Source: Muribaculaceae bacterium (GTDB lineage: Bacteria; Bacteroidota; Bacteroidia; Bacteroidales; Muribaculaceae). From it: 16,800 nt of DNA. The notes beneath the pieces are model-generated. The model made no database searches. It was given only the letters and a program-made list of their open reading frames with translations, and was not told the origin of the DNA. Positions 16,135 to 16,800 of the stretch are shown piece by piece; position 1 is the stretch's first letter, and each line of letters begins with the position of its first letter. The position numbers were made by a program, and so were the translations under genes. The DNA lies in NCBI GenBank assembly GCA_020026215.1, contig JAHHQT010000036.1, positions 1-16,800 of the forward strand. The letters run 5' to 3'.

Positions 16135-16800
16135 TTGGTAGTCGTATTCGATTTAGATGATACCCTTTATAAAGAAGTGGATTATGTCAAGTCTGCCTAT
16201 AAGGCAATCTTGGCAGAATCACTTTGTTGTTCATCTGATTTCGAAGTGGCGGAAAAATTGATGATTGATTCTTTTGAAAAAGGGGAAAACGCGATTGATG
16301 CTCTCCAAAAGAATTTCAAGGTATCAAAAACAGAAAAAGAAATGGTTGAAATATACCGATTCCACTTGCCAACGATAACCTTGTCTAAGGAAACTGTTGC
16401 TGTTTTGGAGGATTTAAAATCTATTCCTGTTTTAATGGGAATGATTACTGATGGTAGAGGTTTGTCACAAAGAAATAAATTTAATGCGTTGGGTTTAAGT
16501 CAATATATCGCCAACGAAAATTTATTGATTTCTGATGAAGTGCAGGCTTCCAAAATTGAGGAAAAGAGTTTCTTGCAGATTATGGTAAATTTCCCGAAAG
16601 AAAATATTTTCGTTTATGTGGGGGATAATACTGCTAAAGATTTTTATCAATCTAACCGATTGAATTGGATTTCAATTTGTTTGAAGAACAACGGTGCGAA
16701 TATACATCCGCAGAATTTTGACTGTGAACGAGAATTCGCTCCTCAATATATTATTGAGAATATTACGGAATTACCGAGTTTAATCAGAAAAATACAAGAC
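16135..16800 (+). CDS. HAD-superfamily hydrolase, 3' truncated by window edge
   Basis: A haloacid dehalogenase-type phosphatase, 222 residues visible, open to the last base. It starts at TTG (16135) behind a perfect Shine-Dalgarno; the first in-frame ATG would remove the nucleophile motif. The four HAD motifs are present: I, VVFDLDDTLY with nucleophile Asp6 and acid/base Asp8; II, ITDG with Thr105; III, a Lys at about 140 in SKIEEKSF; IV, VGDNTAKDF with Asp164 and Asp169. Residues about 15-100 form a helical C1-type cap. Such phosphatases next to DegT aminotransferases often act on phosphorylated sugar precursors, and this one may do so, but the substrate is not evident. The part after residue 180 (NNGANIHPQNF) is less conserved. 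Confidence 0.88.
   Translation, partial: MVVVFDLDDTLYKEVDYVKSAYKAILAESLCCSSDFEVAEKLMIDSFEKGENAIDALQKNFKVSKTEKEMVEIYRFHLPTITLSKETVAVLEDLKSIPVLMGMITDGRGLSQRNKFNALGLSQYIANENLLISDEVQASKIEEKSFLQIMVNFPKENIFVYVGDNTAKDFYQSNRLNWISICLKNNGANIHPQNFDCEREFAPQYIIENITELPSLIRKIQD

Noticed and set aside
1..16800. A defence island, mobile element, CRISPR array or other new multi-gene system
   Set aside because: Every gene falls in a known or at least describable family, there are no repeats, integrase or transposase genes, and composition is even across the window.

Overview
This window looks like chromosomal DNA of a Bacteroidota bacterium, most likely of the order Bacteroidales. The evidence is a complete sprA gene (the giant outer-membrane translocon of the type IX secretion system), DUF4923- and DUF4369-type proteins, an AT-rich composition, near absence of Shine-Dalgarno sequences, and several promoters of the Bacteroidota form (TTTG-like -33 element, about 20 nt, TAnnTTTG -7 element). 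Genus cannot be decided from this sequence.

Layout. (1) 1-1457: 3' part of dnaE, the replicative DNA polymerase III alpha subunit, closed by a strong intrinsic terminator (1476-1514). (2) 1569-11940: a probable four-gene operon on the + strand, starting from a clear promoter just before ruvA (Holliday junction helicase subunit) and continuing through sprA (2484 aa), a polytopic membrane protein with GT-C glycosyltransferase features, and a small DUF4369 lipoprotein. The last two genes overlap. (3) 11958-14094: a convergent - strand pair, pepT followed 16 nt later by miaA, read from a promoter at about 14148-14178. (4) 14262-14900: a secreted DUF4923-type protein, divergent from pepT, with its own consensus promoter. 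(5) 14987-16800: a DegT/DnrJ/EryC1-type sugar aminotransferase followed after 14 nt by an HAD phosphatase that starts at TTG behind a perfect Shine-Dalgarno and runs off the right edge. This looks like the beginning of a nucleotide-sugar or surface-glycan operon.

How the genes relate. dnaE, ruvA, miaA and pepT are housekeeping genes (replication, recombination, tRNA modification, peptide breakdown). sprA, the GT-C protein, the lipoprotein and the DUF4923 protein all belong to the cell envelope, and the DegT-HAD pair probably feeds glycan synthesis. In some Bacteroidales (for example Porphyromonas) type IX cargo is attached to surface polysaccharide, so the closeness of sprA to glycan-type genes is suggestive, but no direct link is shown here.

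No stretch over 300 bases lacks a gene. I found no mobile elements, CRISPR arrays, RNA genes or large repeats, and no clear sign of a wholly new system. The most notable points are the make-up of the sprA operon, the TTG start with a perfect Shine-Dalgarno, the DUF4369 protein without a thioredoxin domain, and the compact divergent promoters at 14148-14234.
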